Shown: positions 1 through 9,010, counted from the first letter of the stretch. The stretch: 64,000 nucleotides of DNA from Pseudomonas gingeri (GCF_013386165.1 NZ_JACAOS010000021.1:464833-528832); one strand, 5' to 3'. Numbers and translations: made by a program. Notes: generated by a model not told the origin, from the letters alone.

Positions 1-651
1 ACTGGGATGACGACCCTCGATCGGTTTGAGCGTGGGAATGTTGCCGATTTCAACACCGAAGTAGAGCGGTTGCAGAAAGCCAGTCAGTCGATCAAATTTC
101 AGAAGGTGAGGGCGGATCAGGTGGAAGTCCTGAACCGATCCGCGCTGGATCTGGAAAAATCACTTGATGTGTTCGTGGCAAGAGCGAAAAAGCAAATCGG
201 CGAGGAGCCGCGTGTCGTCTCCTACTTCACTCGGGCGAGCAAGGCGGTCAATGAGCGGATGCAACGGGCTCAGCGTATGTCGTCTGGTGGTGATTCTGAT
301 GCTCGTGGGTTGCAAGTTGATGTCGCGTTGACTCAGATTATTGCCTCAGAATCCCCCATCCGAAATGCAAGTGATTCGATCGATCAAGCCATTCGGGAAA
401 TGATCCAGGAAGAAGCTTCTCTCAACGTCCGCATGAAGGCATTCGATGGGAACTGTTTAGGCAACACCACCGTAAAACCAGGAGACGTGATACCCGATAT
501 GGGCCCTTGCAGAGGGCTTGATTCGTCTGTGGCGCGTTTCACTGAGGTGAAGGAGGCTGTTCATGCGTCCCATGATCGCGTTCAGCGCCAAAAAGCTGAG
601 CAAATGCGGACGCTGGAGGCGCTTTGGCAAGCGGCTAACAGCAAGCATTAG
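1..651 (+). CDS. Hypothetical protein, 5' end outside window
   Basis: The reading frame is open through the first base, so the ATG at position 7 may be internal and the gene probably starts upstream of the window. The visible 214 residues are hydrophilic, rich in charged and helix-forming residues, with no signal peptide or membrane segment. Long helical stretches with regular charged/hydrophobic alternation (about residues 10-110 and 170-210) suggest a coiled-coil or helical-bundle protein. Two cysteines lie in a short Gly/Pro-rich linker (about residues 148-168). I do not recognise the family. It is separated from the next gene by over 450 bases and points away from the catabolic genes, so it is probably unrelated to them. 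Confidence 0.6.
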   Translation, partial: TGMTTLDRFERGNVADFNTEVERLQKASQSIKFQKVRADQVEVLNRSALDLEKSLDVFVARAKKQIGEEPRVVSYFTRASKAVNERMQRAQRMSSGGDSDARGLQVDVALTQIIASESPIRNASDSIDQAIREMIQEEASLNVRMKAFDGNCLGNTTVKPGDVIPDMGPCRGLDSSVARFTEVKEAVHASHDRVQRQKAEQMRTLEALWQAANSKH

Positions 652-1105
652 TCTCTGGGGTATGGTCGTTTGCGTGAGCGTGTGCGGCGGAGCTGGCGAG
701 TTCAAACGGCCGTCGCAATACTTGTGATCAAGGTGTCCGGGATCAGTTGACCACTACATATCGACCGTTAACTACAAGGACGCACTAGCCCTTGCCACTG
801 ACACCTAACGTCTGCGAGATCAGGTTCTCGAACCCACCGCAATTCAGATTCAATGATTAAAGAAGGCTATCAGTCATCGGCTGCTAAACCGTTAAGTTGC
901 CAACTTATCTATTTAATAGGTGATTCACTATGTTAAACAGTATCAGAAATTTGGGCTCCGAGCTGAGCAGTCAGATGATGAAGTACTGATGACCAGTACA
1001 GGATCGCTGTAATTCGGAAGTGTCTTCAATTTGGAGCCCAAGGAAGGGCACGATGAGTACGGCGCCTTGCTTGGGACGACGTACCCATTGTGGCTGAAGT
1101 GAGGC
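652..1105. other. Intergenic region without an intact gene
   Basis: No convincing coding frame on either strand. The only recognisable content is a short relic matching the inside of the acuI-like gene near 10.4 kb (annotated separately). Together with frequent stops this suggests a patch of degraded DNA between the unknown gene and the catabolic genes. Confidence 0.5.
761..797 (+). pseudogene. Short relic of an acuI-like quinone oxidoreductase gene
   Basis: The first 26 bases are identical to bases 10441-10466 inside the intact acuI-like gene, encoding the conserved S-T-V-N-Y-K-D-A segment, followed by a few more near-matching bases. Similarity ends abruptly on both sides. It is either a decayed paralogue or a fragment left by recombination. 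The match is exact but short. Confidence 0.5.
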
Positions 1106-1975
1106 TTAGAACAAGGTTGCGACACGCAGTTGGAGGATCAGGTCTTGCTGGAAGCCCCCCCGCACATTGATGTCGGTGCCCACCATGCCCTGAATCTGCA
1201 CCGTTGGCGCGACGAAGGTGCTGGCAAAGACGCGGAGTTGGTCTTCGCGGGTGCGGGTACCGCTGTCGATGCCGTTCAAGGTCGTTTTGCCGCCAAAGGT
1301 GCCGGAATAGCCGAAGGACAGGGCGGTGGCCGGCGTTAAATTGTAGCTAAGATACGACTGGAGCTGATAGTTGGGATCGTGGCTGACCTGGATGCCGTCA
1401 TTGGTGTGATCGAAGCGGAAGTTGGCATCCGCCGAGGCGTCCAGCTTGAAGCCATGGCCAAGTCCCTGGCTGAAGCCGATCTGCTGCGTCAGGGCGACTG
1501 CTCCCGAGCCCAGCGAGGCTTGCAAAGGATGGTAGGTACCGGTCGGCAAGGTGATGTAGCTGGTAAAACCGAGCGTGGTGCCGGTCGGGTCCGTGGAGTG
1601 CATCGCCCAAACCGCGGCACCTAATGTCAGGTCGCCCACGCCGTTGTTCCTGGGCAGCTCGCTGCCACCTATTCTAGCGTCTGTGATCTTGCCGAAGGGT
1701 AAGACTGCCTGCACCGCCCAGTCGATACCATTTGTTTCGCCATAGTAGAGTGCACGCTCTATTCCAAGGACCAGCCGGTCACTGGAGTCAGGGACCTCGT
1801 TGCCGTTCTTGTCCTTGAACTGGCTGCCTGTTGCGTAGTTGGCGTAGTGCACCAGCGCGACGGTTCCGGCTGGCAGATGGACATAGTCGCCGGGGGCGAG
1901 GTCAAGCGCTGCGGCGTGTTCCGAACCGAGTACCAGCGTGAGGCAGATTGCGGTCCTGAACGTCGTGATTTTCAT
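1106..1975 (-). CDS. Outer-membrane channel/transporter, phenol-degradation MetA type
   Basis: About 289 residues with an N-terminal signal peptide (hydrophobic core then A-A-A-L). The remainder is rich in alternating polar/aromatic beta strands and ends in a C-terminal Phe, as expected for an outer-membrane beta barrel. The pattern resembles the MetA-pathway phenol degradation/SphA family, often coded beside aromatic catabolic genes and thought to pass hydrophobic substrates. The ATG at 1975 is preferred over a GTG nine bases upstream because a GGGTGA element lies at suitable spacing. It is the last gene of the minus-strand set with the epoxide-hydrolase-like, cupin and alcohol dehydrogenase genes. 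The exact substrate cannot be read from the sequence. Confidence 0.8.
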   Translation of the reverse strand: MKITTFRTAICLTLVLGSEHAAALDLAPGDYVHLPAGTVALVHYANYATGSQFKDKNGNEVPDSSDRLVLGIERALYYGETNGIDWAVQAVLPFGKITDARIGGSELPRNNGVGDLTLGAAVWAMHSTDPTGTTLGFTSYITLPTGTYHPLQASLGSGAVALTQQIGFSQGLGHGFKLDASADANFRFDHTNDGIQVSHDPNYQLQSYLSYNLTPATALSFGYSGTFGGKTTLNGIDSGTRTREDQLRVFASTFVAPTVQIQGMVGTDINVRGGFQQDLILQLRVATLF

Positions 1976-2122
1976 TGTTTTCACCCGCTATATTATTGTT
2001 GTTGTTAGCTTTTTTTAAGGCGACCTCGTCCATCACTCAAGACTTGGATCAAGACGAGTTGCTCTGGTGCAGTAGGGGGAGGGCCCAGTCAAGCCAGGCC
2101 CGACCAATCACTCAGTGAGTGG

Positions 2123-3184
2123 TCACAGGCTTTGCAGGAAGGTCAGCAACGCCTCATTGACGGCTTCGGGCTTTTCCTGCGGGATCCAGTGCCCGCAGTC
2201 CTTGATGATGAGCGTTCCGCGCAGGTCGGTGCATCGCTCACTCGCGCGGGCGATCGTTTGCTGGCTCCAGATGGTGGAAACGTCGCGGTCCCCTCCGATA
2301 AAGAGCGAGGGCATGTCTATTGTCCTGCCCTCGTATTGACCCAGTTCTTCCCAATCGAGGTCGGCGTTGCGGTAGTAATTGAGGGGGGCGGCAAGTCCGC
2401 TGTATTCCAGTTCAGCGGTACAAAAATCCAGATCGTCTTGACTGAACCAGGCGGGCAACGCATCCGGTTTCACCAGCATGTCGTCGAATTGACCTGATCG
2501 GGGCACACACATCGTGGCGCGTACGAATGGCTTCAGCATTTCTTCGGGCAATCGGGTCAGATCAACACCGAGGAGCTCCGGCGGCAGGGGGCGGTCAGCG
2601 GACAGGCTGTAGAAGGCACTGGCGAGCCAGCTACGAAGGTCGCTCTCGGCATCGCGTAGTGCACGATTGTCGGGAAGGCAGAAATACTCCTGATAAAACA
2701 GTAGGTCCGGTCCGGCGATTTCCCGCTCCGCGATGCTGGGGCGGACCACGCCAAAGGAGTTGCCTGGCAGGCAGGCCAGTCCACGGCCGCCGAAAGGCAT
2801 GCTGATGCCGACAACAGCATGAAAAACATCTGGCCTTGTCCATGCCGCAGTCCAGGCTACGGGCGCAGCGATGTCGTGGCCGACAATCACGGCACTGGAC
2901 TCACCGAGTGCCGTTACGACTCCGACACAATCCGCCACCAGTTCACTGATACGGTAGGCGATGGCCTCGCTGGGCTTGGAGGACCTGCCATAGCCGCGCA
3001 TGTCCATTGCTACCGCGCGATAACCGGCGGCTGACAAGGCTGCCAGTTGGTGCCGCCACGAATGCCAGGATTCGGGAAATCCATGGCAGAGCAGGACCAC
3101 TGGCCCCGACGAGCCGGCGATGGTCAGGTGGATACGTTGTCCATTGGCTTGAACAGTTCTTGATTCCCAGTTGCTGGTATTCAT
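2123..3184 (-). CDS. Alpha/beta hydrolase, epoxide-hydrolase-like
   Basis: About 353 residues. An H-G-F-P-E-S-W oxyanion motif near the N-terminus is followed by a G-H-D-I-A-A nucleophile elbow in which Asp replaces Ser, as in epoxide hydrolases and haloalkane/haloacetate dehalogenases. A late G-D-R-D segment and a C-G-H-W-I-P-Q-E motif supply the acid and catalytic His. The cap region has Tyr residues (Y-Q-E-Y-F) suited to epoxide activation, so epoxide hydrolase is the better guess over dehalogenase. A frame starting at GTG 3217 abuts the cupin stop codon, but the ATG at 3184 has a GAAGGTG ribosome site and is preferred. It probably shares an operon with the cupin and alcohol dehydrogenase. 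Confidence 0.82.
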   Translation of the reverse strand: MNTSNWESRTVQANGQRIHLTIAGSSGPVVLLCHGFPESWHSWRHQLAALSAAGYRAVAMDMRGYGRSSKPSEAIAYRISELVADCVGVVTALGESSAVIVGHDIAAPVAWTAAWTRPDVFHAVVGISMPFGGRGLACLPGNSFGVVRPSIAEREIAGPDLLFYQEYFCLPDNRALRDAESDLRSWLASAFYSLSADRPLPPELLGVDLTRLPEEMLKPFVRATMCVPRSGQFDDMLVKPDALPAWFSQDDLDFCTAELEYSGLAAPLNYYRNADLDWEELGQYEGRTIDMPSLFIGGDRDVSTIWSQQTIARASERCTDLRGTLIIKDCGHWIPQEKPEAVNEALLTFLQSL

Positions 3185-3217
3185 TGAAACACCTTCATTG
3201 TGGGCAAGCTCGGTCAC

Positions 3218-3748
3218 CTAGTTGTGGGCGTATCGTGCGGTACCGCCAGTCAGGTATTGGACACCGTCAGTGCCGTTCACCTGGGTCCATTGCTCGGTCA
3301 GTTTCTGCACCGTGATTGCGTCGAGCACTGAGTGAAACTGGCCGTCGTCAGTGAAACCGATGTTGGCCCCATTCACGATAAAGAGAACGACCGTATCGCC
3401 CCTGTTCGTGTCGGGAACGTAGAAGGTGTGCATCGATGAGGCGGGTTCGTAGAGATAGGAGCCCTCTGTCTGAATCTGGTCCGGATACTCGGTATAAATC
3501 CAGCTGCCTTTCAATGTGTAGCCATGGACGCCACCGGTGTGCAGGTGAGTGGGCAGTTTCGCGCCCGGGGCAAAGATACCCATCACCGTCCAGATACCGA
3601 GCTCGGGGTCAATGAACAGCGGTTGGAAACTGACGCCGGGGCCAGCCGCATCCTTAAGGATCGGAATGTCATTGACGTTGAGTGTGAGCAATCGGTCCTG
3701 CGGTAGTGAGAAAACCGGAGCCTTGCTTGCAGCCTGTTTACTGGTCAT
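3218..3748 (-). CDS. Cupin dioxygenase, 2,4'-dihydroxyacetophenone dioxygenase-like
   Basis: Single-domain cupin of 176 residues. The first cupin motif is visible as P-T-H-L-H-T-G-G-V-H-G-Y (His68, His70, His75) and a later His107 lies in S-M-H-T-F, consistent with a non-haem Fe(II) site. Length and motif spacing match the 2,4'-dihydroxyacetophenone dioxygenase/acetylacetone-cleaving group, which splits a C-C bond beside a carbonyl. It lies between the alcohol dehydrogenase and the epoxide-hydrolase-like gene, which fits a pathway in which a secondary alcohol is oxidised to a ketone and then cleaved. Substrate identity is inferred only. Confidence 0.78.
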   Translation of the reverse strand: MTSKQAASKAPVFSLPQDRLLTLNVNDIPILKDAAGPGVSFQPLFIDPELGIWTVMGIFAPGAKLPTHLHTGGVHGYTLKGSWIYTEYPDQIQTEGSYLYEPASSMHTFYVPDTNRGDTVVLFIVNGANIGFTDDGQFHSVLDAITVQKLTEQWTQVNGTDGVQYLTGGTARYAHN

Positions 3749-3834
3749 GGGATAGCCCTTGTTATTGTTAGGGTGTTGCGTGAGCCCAGACAGTTGATAG
3801 CGGCCGGCACTGTTCGCCGGCCGCGCTCAGCCGT

Positions 3835-4917
3835 TCATGGAATGATGATGACCTTGGCGTCTCTTTCCGGATCGGCGAGCCGGTCGAAAGCATCCTGTAC
3901 GCCATCCAGTCCGACATGGCTGGTGATGAGCGCATCGACCTGGAGGCGACCCGAGGCAATATGGTCGAACGCCTGCGCGAACTCTTCGAACGAATAGGCG
4001 ATACTGAAAGCGAGGTCGATTTCCTTCATGATGGCGAAGGACGGATAGAAGCTATCCCGCTCCATGCAGAGCCCGGCCACCACCACCTTGGAGCAGGGGG
4101 CCGCGCCAGCCAGAACCTGTTGGATAATCCCCGGTACGCCGACGCACTCGAAGATCACTGACGGTCGGAAAGGGAACCCGGCAAACATCCCGGTCTGCCG
4201 ACCATATCGGGCGGGGTCCGACGTACCCGCCAACGCCTTCCACGAGTCATAGGGAGAATTTTCCCTTGGGTTGACCACAACGTCGGCACCGAGCTTCGTT
4301 GCCATGGCGCGTCGCGATGGCGAGAAGTCAGCGGCCACGATCGGACCAATGCCTCGCATCTTGAGCACCGCAATGACCGCGAGTCCAATAGGACCGCAGC
4401 CAATGACGATCGGCACGTCATCAGCCCCCAGGTTGCCCCGGTTAACGGCGTGAAGCGCCACGGCGAGCGGTTCGGCGAGTGTTGCGATGTCGTTGGGAAT
4501 TGCCTCGGGAACGGGAATCAGCAGGTCCTCTGACAACACCATGTACTCGGCATAACCGCCAGGTGTATCGAGCCCACCGAAGCCCAAGGTCACCGGTTGC
4601 GGGCGCAGGAGGAAGGGCGCCGAGACTGCCCGAGTGCCGAGCGAAAGCGTCCGGCGGCAGTCCGCACCATAGTCGACCACTTCACCGCAGATTTCGTGAC
4701 CGAGGATAACGGGCTCATCAACATCGAAGAGGTCGATACCCGCGACTTCTTTCACGCTTGAAAGCAACTGGGCGCCATGCTTGACACAGTGCAGGTCGCT
4801 TCCGCAGATCCCGCACGCGAGGGTTTTGACCAGGACTTCGCCCTTTCCAGGCCGGGGGATAGGCGCTTCGGCCAGCGCAAGGCTGCCGTGGCGCATGACG
4901 ACGGCGCGCATGCTCAT
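3835..4917 (-). CDS. Zinc-dependent medium-chain alcohol dehydrogenase
   Basis: About 360 residues. The GroES-like N-terminal half shows G-I-C-G-S-D and G-H-E-I-C-G, supplying catalytic zinc ligands, and the Rossmann half has G-C-G-P-I-G for NAD(P). The four-Cys structural zinc lobe is absent: the region after the Cys in D-Y-G-A-D-C-R-R has no further cysteines. This places it in a structural-zinc-less branch of the threonine/butanediol dehydrogenase-like enzymes. The start is set at ATG 4917, preceded by GGAG six bases upstream; the frame continues to 4995 without a better signal. It is the first gene of the minus-strand unit and probably oxidises a secondary alcohol to the ketone cleaved by the neighbouring cupin. 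Confidence 0.82.
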   Translation of the reverse strand: MSMRAVVMRHGSLALAEAPIPRPGKGEVLVKTLACGICGSDLHCVKHGAQLLSSVKEVAGIDLFDVDEPVILGHEICGEVVDYGADCRRTLSLGTRAVSAPFLLRPQPVTLGFGGLDTPGGYAEYMVLSEDLLIPVPEAIPNDIATLAEPLAVALHAVNRGNLGADDVPIVIGCGPIGLAVIAVLKMRGIGPIVAADFSPSRRAMATKLGADVVVNPRENSPYDSWKALAGTSDPARYGRQTGMFAGFPFRPSVIFECVGVPGIIQQVLAGAAPCSKVVVAGLCMERDSFYPSFAIMKEIDLAFSIAYSFEEFAQAFDHIASGRLQVDALITSHVGLDGVQDAFDRLADPERDAKVIIIP

Positions 4918-5053
4918 GAGCAACTCCGGCCATCGAGTGGTGACTTGGGATGTATGGCGCGGCCGTTGCTGAGTCGGCTCGTTCCGATAGGGCATTGATA
5001 GAGCTCACGAAGAATGCTGAACGCGTTAGTGCTCATTTTTCTGATCCTCTGCG

Positions 5054-5080
5054 GCGGGAGGGCATCCCGCTCTTTTTTAT
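5054..5080 (+). terminator. Intrinsic-terminator-like hairpin
   Basis: A GCGGGA/TCCCGC stem with a 5-base loop is followed on the plus strand by TCTTTTTTAT. It lies between the end of the AraC gene and the start of the alcohol dehydrogenase, both minus-strand, so its U-tract faces the wrong way for them. It may stop antisense transcription or belong to a lost plus-strand gene. Confidence 0.4.
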
Positions 5081-5253
5081 TGGTTTTATTAATTTGTCAG
5101 ATCACCTCTCCCTGAACTTGGCATTGCACGAATTTTATTTGGCATTTCGCGACTCATGTCGTCTCAAGAGGTCGCTGTGCAAGGTTTGCCATTCAGCGCA
5201 AGACCGCCTCGAGGCAGGCAGGAAAATGGTGACGTTGCGCAGGGAGTAGACGT

Positions 5254-6252
5254 TCAGAGGGTGTTATTGCGGCGTGTGATCAACTGCCGCGGAGACTCGC
5301 CGTACCAGCGGCGGCAAGCCCTGGTGTAGCTGCTTTGTTCGGAGTAGCCGAGCAGGCTCGCGATTTGCGCGACCTGCATTCCCCGCGCCGACAGTTGCCA
5401 GGCCATTTCCCGGCGCACGTCATCGAGTATCTTCTCGAAAGAGGTGCCGGATTCGGCCAGCCTGCGCTGGAGGACCCGAGGATGGATGATCAAGGCTTGT
5501 GCAACCGAGATCAGGTCGGCCTGATCGACCTGCAGCATGCGATGGATCAACTCGCGTACGTGGTCGACGAGAGGAAGCATCTGTCCGATCTGGGAGAGGT
5601 AATTTTCGGCGAGGGCCAGCACCGTGGGATCCCGCCCACGAATCTCACGATTCAACACTTCGCTGGGGAAATGCACGGAGTTAAAGTCACTGCCAAACTC
5701 GACGCGGCAACCGAAGACTTTGCGGTAGGTCTCGGGGGGAGAAAGGGGGTGATGCTTCATCGTGACTCGTAGCGGCACAAAGTCTTCACCCAGCATCAGG
5801 CGCAAGGCCTCTATTGAGACCACCAAGCCTTTTTCAATCATCTGATCCCGGTAAGACAGTTGCCGCAACGCGATTTCAAAGGTTAATACCGTCGACCGCG
5901 GTCCGCGTTTCAGCTCGGCGATGTCGGGTGGCGCGCAATGGTAAAGATAGTGCGAGACCCCCTCGATCGCGTCGGCGACGGTCTCGGCGTGACGGACAAG
6001 GACCGCTACCGGCCCCAGAATCTCGATGCCCTGTCGTTTGCCGAGGCGCATTCCGAAGTCCGGGCAGTCCAGCTCCAATGCCGCAGAGCCGATCACTGCG
6101 GCCATTGCTCCGTAGCTGATAAGACGTTCAGCGGCCCCGGCTGCGCAGGGATCCACGCCATGAGCTCGCAGCAGGCGCTCAGGATTGCCGCCGAGACTGG
6201 CAACCAGATTTGCGAAATGGAGGAGTCCTATGCCCGCTACTAAATCTGTCAT
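5254..6252 (-). CDS. AraC-family transcriptional regulator (N-terminal Arac_binding_2 type)
   Basis: 332 residues. The N-terminal ~200 residues resemble the ligand-binding domain of the OruR/ArgR/VirS-like AraC group. The C-terminal ~100 residues hold the double helix-turn-helix: A-Q-A-L-I-I-H-P-R-V-L-Q-R-R-L in the first and I-A-S-L-L-G-Y-S-E-Q-S-S-Y-T-R-A in the second, followed by W-Y-G-E-S-P-R-Q. It lies immediately upstream of and codirectional with the alcohol dehydrogenase/cupin unit, about 340 bases from that start, and is the likely substrate-responsive activator. No strong Shine-Dalgarno sequence precedes the ATG. Confidence 0.9.
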   Translation of the reverse strand: MTDLVAGIGLLHFANLVASLGGNPERLLRAHGVDPCAAGAAERLISYGAMAAVIGSAALELDCPDFGMRLGKRQGIEILGPVAVLVRHAETVADAIEGVSHYLYHCAPPDIAELKRGPRSTVLTFEIALRQLSYRDQMIEKGLVVSIEALRLMLGEDFVPLRVTMKHHPLSPPETYRKVFGCRVEFGSDFNSVHFPSEVLNREIRGRDPTVLALAENYLSQIGQMLPLVDHVRELIHRMLQVDQADLISVAQALIIHPRVLQRRLAESGTSFEKILDDVRREMAWQLSARGMQVAQIASLLGYSEQSSYTRACRRWYGESPRQLITRRNNTL

Positions 6253-6330
6253 AGTCGTTTAACGACCTGCACTCTCTGCGAAATCTACGCTCGGTATACG
6301 GGCATCTGACGATGAGGCCGGATCGGACTG

Positions 6331-6912
6331 TTAATCAGCCGCCGACGGTGACAGGGATGCGAGAATCTCCTGGCGGCAAACGTCGAGAATTTCCTCTGCC
6401 AGCGGCGAGTCATCCGGACAGGCGCGAGACAAAACGACCGCGCCGATGGTACGGGCCAGCATGTCGATCATCTTTGCCCGCGCTTTGTGCTGATCCATTT
6501 CAACCTGCGCCCCGCCCTCGCGCTCAAAGGATGCCAGCGTGTTTTCGATTCCGCCGGCAAACGTCGCCTTGATCTCCTCTGATTGACGCGCAGCGTCATT
6601 GCAGAGGGCTGCCATTGTGCAGCCAACGCCACGGGCATCACGGTGCTCGCGCGACAGGTAAAGATTGATGAACTCGACGACGTCAAGGCCTGCGCTATTG
6701 GCCAGGGTCTGCGAAAGGCTGCTCGCGGCGGCTTCAGCCATCAAATCGGCCTTGGAACGGAAGTGCTTGTAGAACCCGCCATGGGTGAAACCGGCAGCCG
6801 CCATCAATTCCGCCACCCCCACGCCATCGTAGCCACGTTCACGAAACAGGACTGAGGCCGTCTCGACGATGTGCGCCCGATTCGCCTGCGCTTGCGCTTT
6901 GGTGACTTTCAT
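6331..6912 (-). CDS. TetR-family repressor, probably of the adjacent OYE gene
   Basis: About 193 residues. The N-terminal helix-turn-helix is clear (V-G-V-A-E-L-M-A-A-A-G-F-T-H-G-G-F-Y-K-H-F), followed by a helical C-terminal domain with two Cys residues in G-V-G-C-T-M-A-A-L-C, reminiscent of the electrophile-sensing NemR-like branch. The ATG at 6912 is preferred over a TTG at 6939 because a GAGG element precedes it. It is divergent from the OYE gene, the classic nemR-nemA arrangement, and an operator-like palindrome sits between them. Confidence 0.88.
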   Translation of the reverse strand: MKVTKAQAQANRAHIVETASVLFRERGYDGVGVAELMAAAGFTHGGFYKHFRSKADLMAEAAASSLSQTLANSAGLDVVEFINLYLSREHRDARGVGCTMAALCNDAARQSEEIKATFAGGIENTLASFEREGGAQVEMDQHKARAKMIDMLARTIGAVVLSRACPDDSPLAEEILDVCRQEILASLSPSAAD

Positions 6913-6998
6913 ATCCAGATGCCTCTTTGCTTCTGCCAACAGTCAGGCGGTCAATATACATTGATGTCAATCGTAATCAAAGTCGTTGACGAGTAGGA

Positions 6999-7016
6999 TT
7001 ATGATCATCATCATAA
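6999..7016. promoter_or_regulatory. Candidate TetR operator
   Basis: A perfect inverted repeat TTATGAT-CATC-ATCATAA lies in the 146-base divergent promoter between the TetR and OYE genes, 42 bases before the OYE start. Position and symmetry suit the TetR-family dimer coded alongside. Inferred from sequence only. Confidence 0.55.
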
Positions 7017-7058
7017 AGCTTCGCCCACCATCACCATCAATCAGCGTGGAAAAAAGCC

Positions 7059-8153
7059 ATGACTAACGAAACTCTGTTTGAGCCCTACACCCTTGGCTCC
7101 CTGACACTCTCCAACCGGGTTGTCCTGGCGCCGCTGACGCGCAACCGCGCCGGCGCAGGCTTTGTGCCGAGTGAGTTCGCTGCAACGTACTACAGTCAAC
7201 GGGCGTCAGCCGGCCTGCTGATTTCCGAGGCCACGCAGATCTCGCAGCAGGGACAGGGTTATCAAGACACGCCCGGCATTTACTCGCAGGCCCAGATCGA
7301 CGGCTGGCGCAAGGTCACCGATGCCGTCCATGCAAAGGGTGGGCGGATTTTCCTGCAGTTGTGGCACGTCGGTCGCGTCTCACACATCTCTTTGCAGGAG
7401 AACGGTGCCGCTCCGGTGGCCCCCTCGGCCATCCGGGCCGAGACCAAGACGTTCGTCAACAATGGCTTTGCGGACGTCTCTGAGCCTCGGGCACTGGAGC
7501 TCAGTGAGCTGCCGGGGATCGTCAACGATTTCCGTCGGGCCGCGGCAAATGCAATCGCCGCAGGCTTTGATGGCGTCGAGATCCACGGTGCGAATGGCTA
7601 CCTGCTGGACCAGTTCGTCAAGGACAGCGCCAACGTACGTACCGATGCCTATGGAGGGTCCATCGAGAATCGCGCGCGTCTGCTGCTGGAAGTGACTGCG
7701 GCCGTAGTGGACGAGATCGGCGCTGAGCGTACCGGCATCCGTATTTCACCGGTTTCGCCAACCAACGGAGTCTCGAGTAGCGATCCGCAGGCGCAGTTTG
7801 ATTACACCGTCGACCAGCTCGACGCCCTGGGCATCGTCTACCTGCATGTCGTCGAGGGCGCGACCGGTGGGCCGCGGGATGTCGCGCCTTTCGACTTTGA
7901 CGCCTTGCGTCGGCGCTTCAAGAACACCTACATCGCCAACAATGGCTATGACTTGGATCTCGCGACCTCCCGGCTCATCGAAGGCAAAGCCGACCTCTTT
8001 GCTTTTGGGCGTCCGTTCATTGCCAACCCAGACCTGGTGGAGCGTCTGAAGTCAGCGGCGCCATTGGCGGCACTCGATCCGTCCACACTCTTTGGCGGCG
8101 GTGCCGCGGGGTACATCGACTACCCGGCCCTCGCGAGCTCCAGCGCCCTGTAA
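7059..8153 (+). CDS. Old Yellow Enzyme-type alkene reductase (NemA-like)
   Basis: 364 residues forming a TIM-barrel FMN oxidoreductase. The N-terminal segment T-L-G-S-L-T-L-S-N-R-V-V-L-A-P-L-T-R is the usual OYE opening, E-I-H-G-A-N-G-Y-L-L-D-Q-F supplies the His/Asn pair that binds the substrate carbonyl or nitro group, and Y-G-G-S-I-E-N-R-A-R is the FMN-site signature. Expected activity is NAD(P)H-dependent reduction of activated C=C bonds or nitro compounds in the cytoplasm. It is divergent from a TetR repressor and followed 68 bases later by an SDR, probably a detoxification unit. Confidence 0.92.
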   Translation: MTNETLFEPYTLGSLTLSNRVVLAPLTRNRAGAGFVPSEFAATYYSQRASAGLLISEATQISQQGQGYQDTPGIYSQAQIDGWRKVTDAVHAKGGRIFLQLWHVGRVSHISLQENGAAPVAPSAIRAETKTFVNNGFADVSEPRALELSELPGIVNDFRRAAANAIAAGFDGVEIHGANGYLLDQFVKDSANVRTDAYGGSIENRARLLLEVTAAVVDEIGAERTGIRISPVSPTNGVSSSDPQAQFDYTVDQLDALGIVYLHVVEGATGGPRDVAPFDFDALRRRFKNTYIANNGYDLDLATSRLIEGKADLFAFGRPFIANPDLVERLKSAAPLAALDPSTLFGGGAAGYIDYPALASSSAL

Positions 8154-8221
8154 CGCTGGAACAGCCCCATTTGTATGTTGCATGCCCAAGCATGGGTTCA
8201 CCTGATGAAGAGAGCCAATAC

Positions 8222-9010
8222 ATGACCACCCGTTCCGCAGTTCTCATTACCGGCGCATCCACCGGCATCGGCGCCACCTACGCCGAGCGCTTCGCACGCC
8301 GCGGCCACGACCTCGTGCTGGTGGCTCGCGACGTAGTACGGCTGGAGGCGCTCGCGGCCCGCCTGCGCGAGGAAAACGGCGTCGTCGTCGATATCCTCCA
8401 GGCCGATCTCACCCAGCCCAACGAGTTGGCCGCTGTCGAGAAGCGCCTGCGCGATGATGCTCGAATCGGAATCCTTATCAACAATGCGGGAGCTGCTCAG
8501 TCTGGACGTTTCATCGAGCAGACGACCGACGATGTCGGTCGGCTCGTCGCACTCAACACCACCGCGTTGGTCCGGCTTGCCAGTGCAGTCGCCCCTCGGC
8601 TTGCACAGGCCGGCGAAGGTGCGATCATCAATATCGGCTCGGTGGTTGGATTGGCGCCGGAGTTCGGCATGTCGGTCTATGGTGCCACCAAGGCCTTTGT
8701 ATTGTTCCTCTCCCAGGGGTTGAGTCTGGAGCTCACGCCCAAGGGCGTCTATGTTCAAGCCGTACTTCCTGCCGCAACTCGCACGGAGCTTTGGGGGCAT
8801 GCGGGCATCGACGTCATTACGCTGCCCGACATGATGGAAGTAGGTGAGCTGGTGGATGCAGCGTTGGTCGGCTTCGATCGGCGTGAACAGGTGACTATCC
8901 CGCCATTGCACGATGCCGAACGCTGGGATGTCCTTGAAACAGCACGGCAGGGGCTGATTTCGGATATCAGGCAGGCGCATGCGGCAGTGCGGTATCGCAC
9001 GCCCTCATAA
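8222..9010 (+). CDS. Short-chain dehydrogenase/reductase
   Basis: 262 residues with the classical SDR elements: T-G-A-S-T-G-I-G cofactor loop near the N-terminus, N-N-A-G-A, catalytic Ser in N-I-G-S-V-V and Y-G-A-T-K as Y-x-x-x-K. The ATG at 8222 is chosen because GAGAG precedes it; the frame stays open to 8171 without a ribosome site. It follows the OYE gene closely and is probably cotranscribed, giving an ene-reductase plus carbonyl-reductase pair. Confidence 0.88.
   Translation: MTTRSAVLITGASTGIGATYAERFARRGHDLVLVARDVVRLEALAARLREENGVVVDILQADLTQPNELAAVEKRLRDDARIGILINNAGAAQSGRFIEQTTDDVGRLVALNTTALVRLASAVAPRLAQAGEGAIINIGSVVGLAPEFGMSVYGATKAFVLFLSQGLSLELTPKGVYVQAVLPAATRTELWGHAGIDVITLPDMMEVGELVDAALVGFDRREQVTIPPLHDAERWDVLETARQGLISDIRQAHAAVRYRTPS

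Noticed and set aside
1130..1624. Two plus-strand open frames opposite the outer-membrane channel gene
   Set aside because: Antisense to a gene with a clear signal peptide and beta-barrel pattern.
4950..5249. Plus-strand open frame of 99 codons between the alcohol dehydrogenase and AraC genes
   Set aside because: Overlaps the promoter and hairpin region, no ribosome site and no family features.
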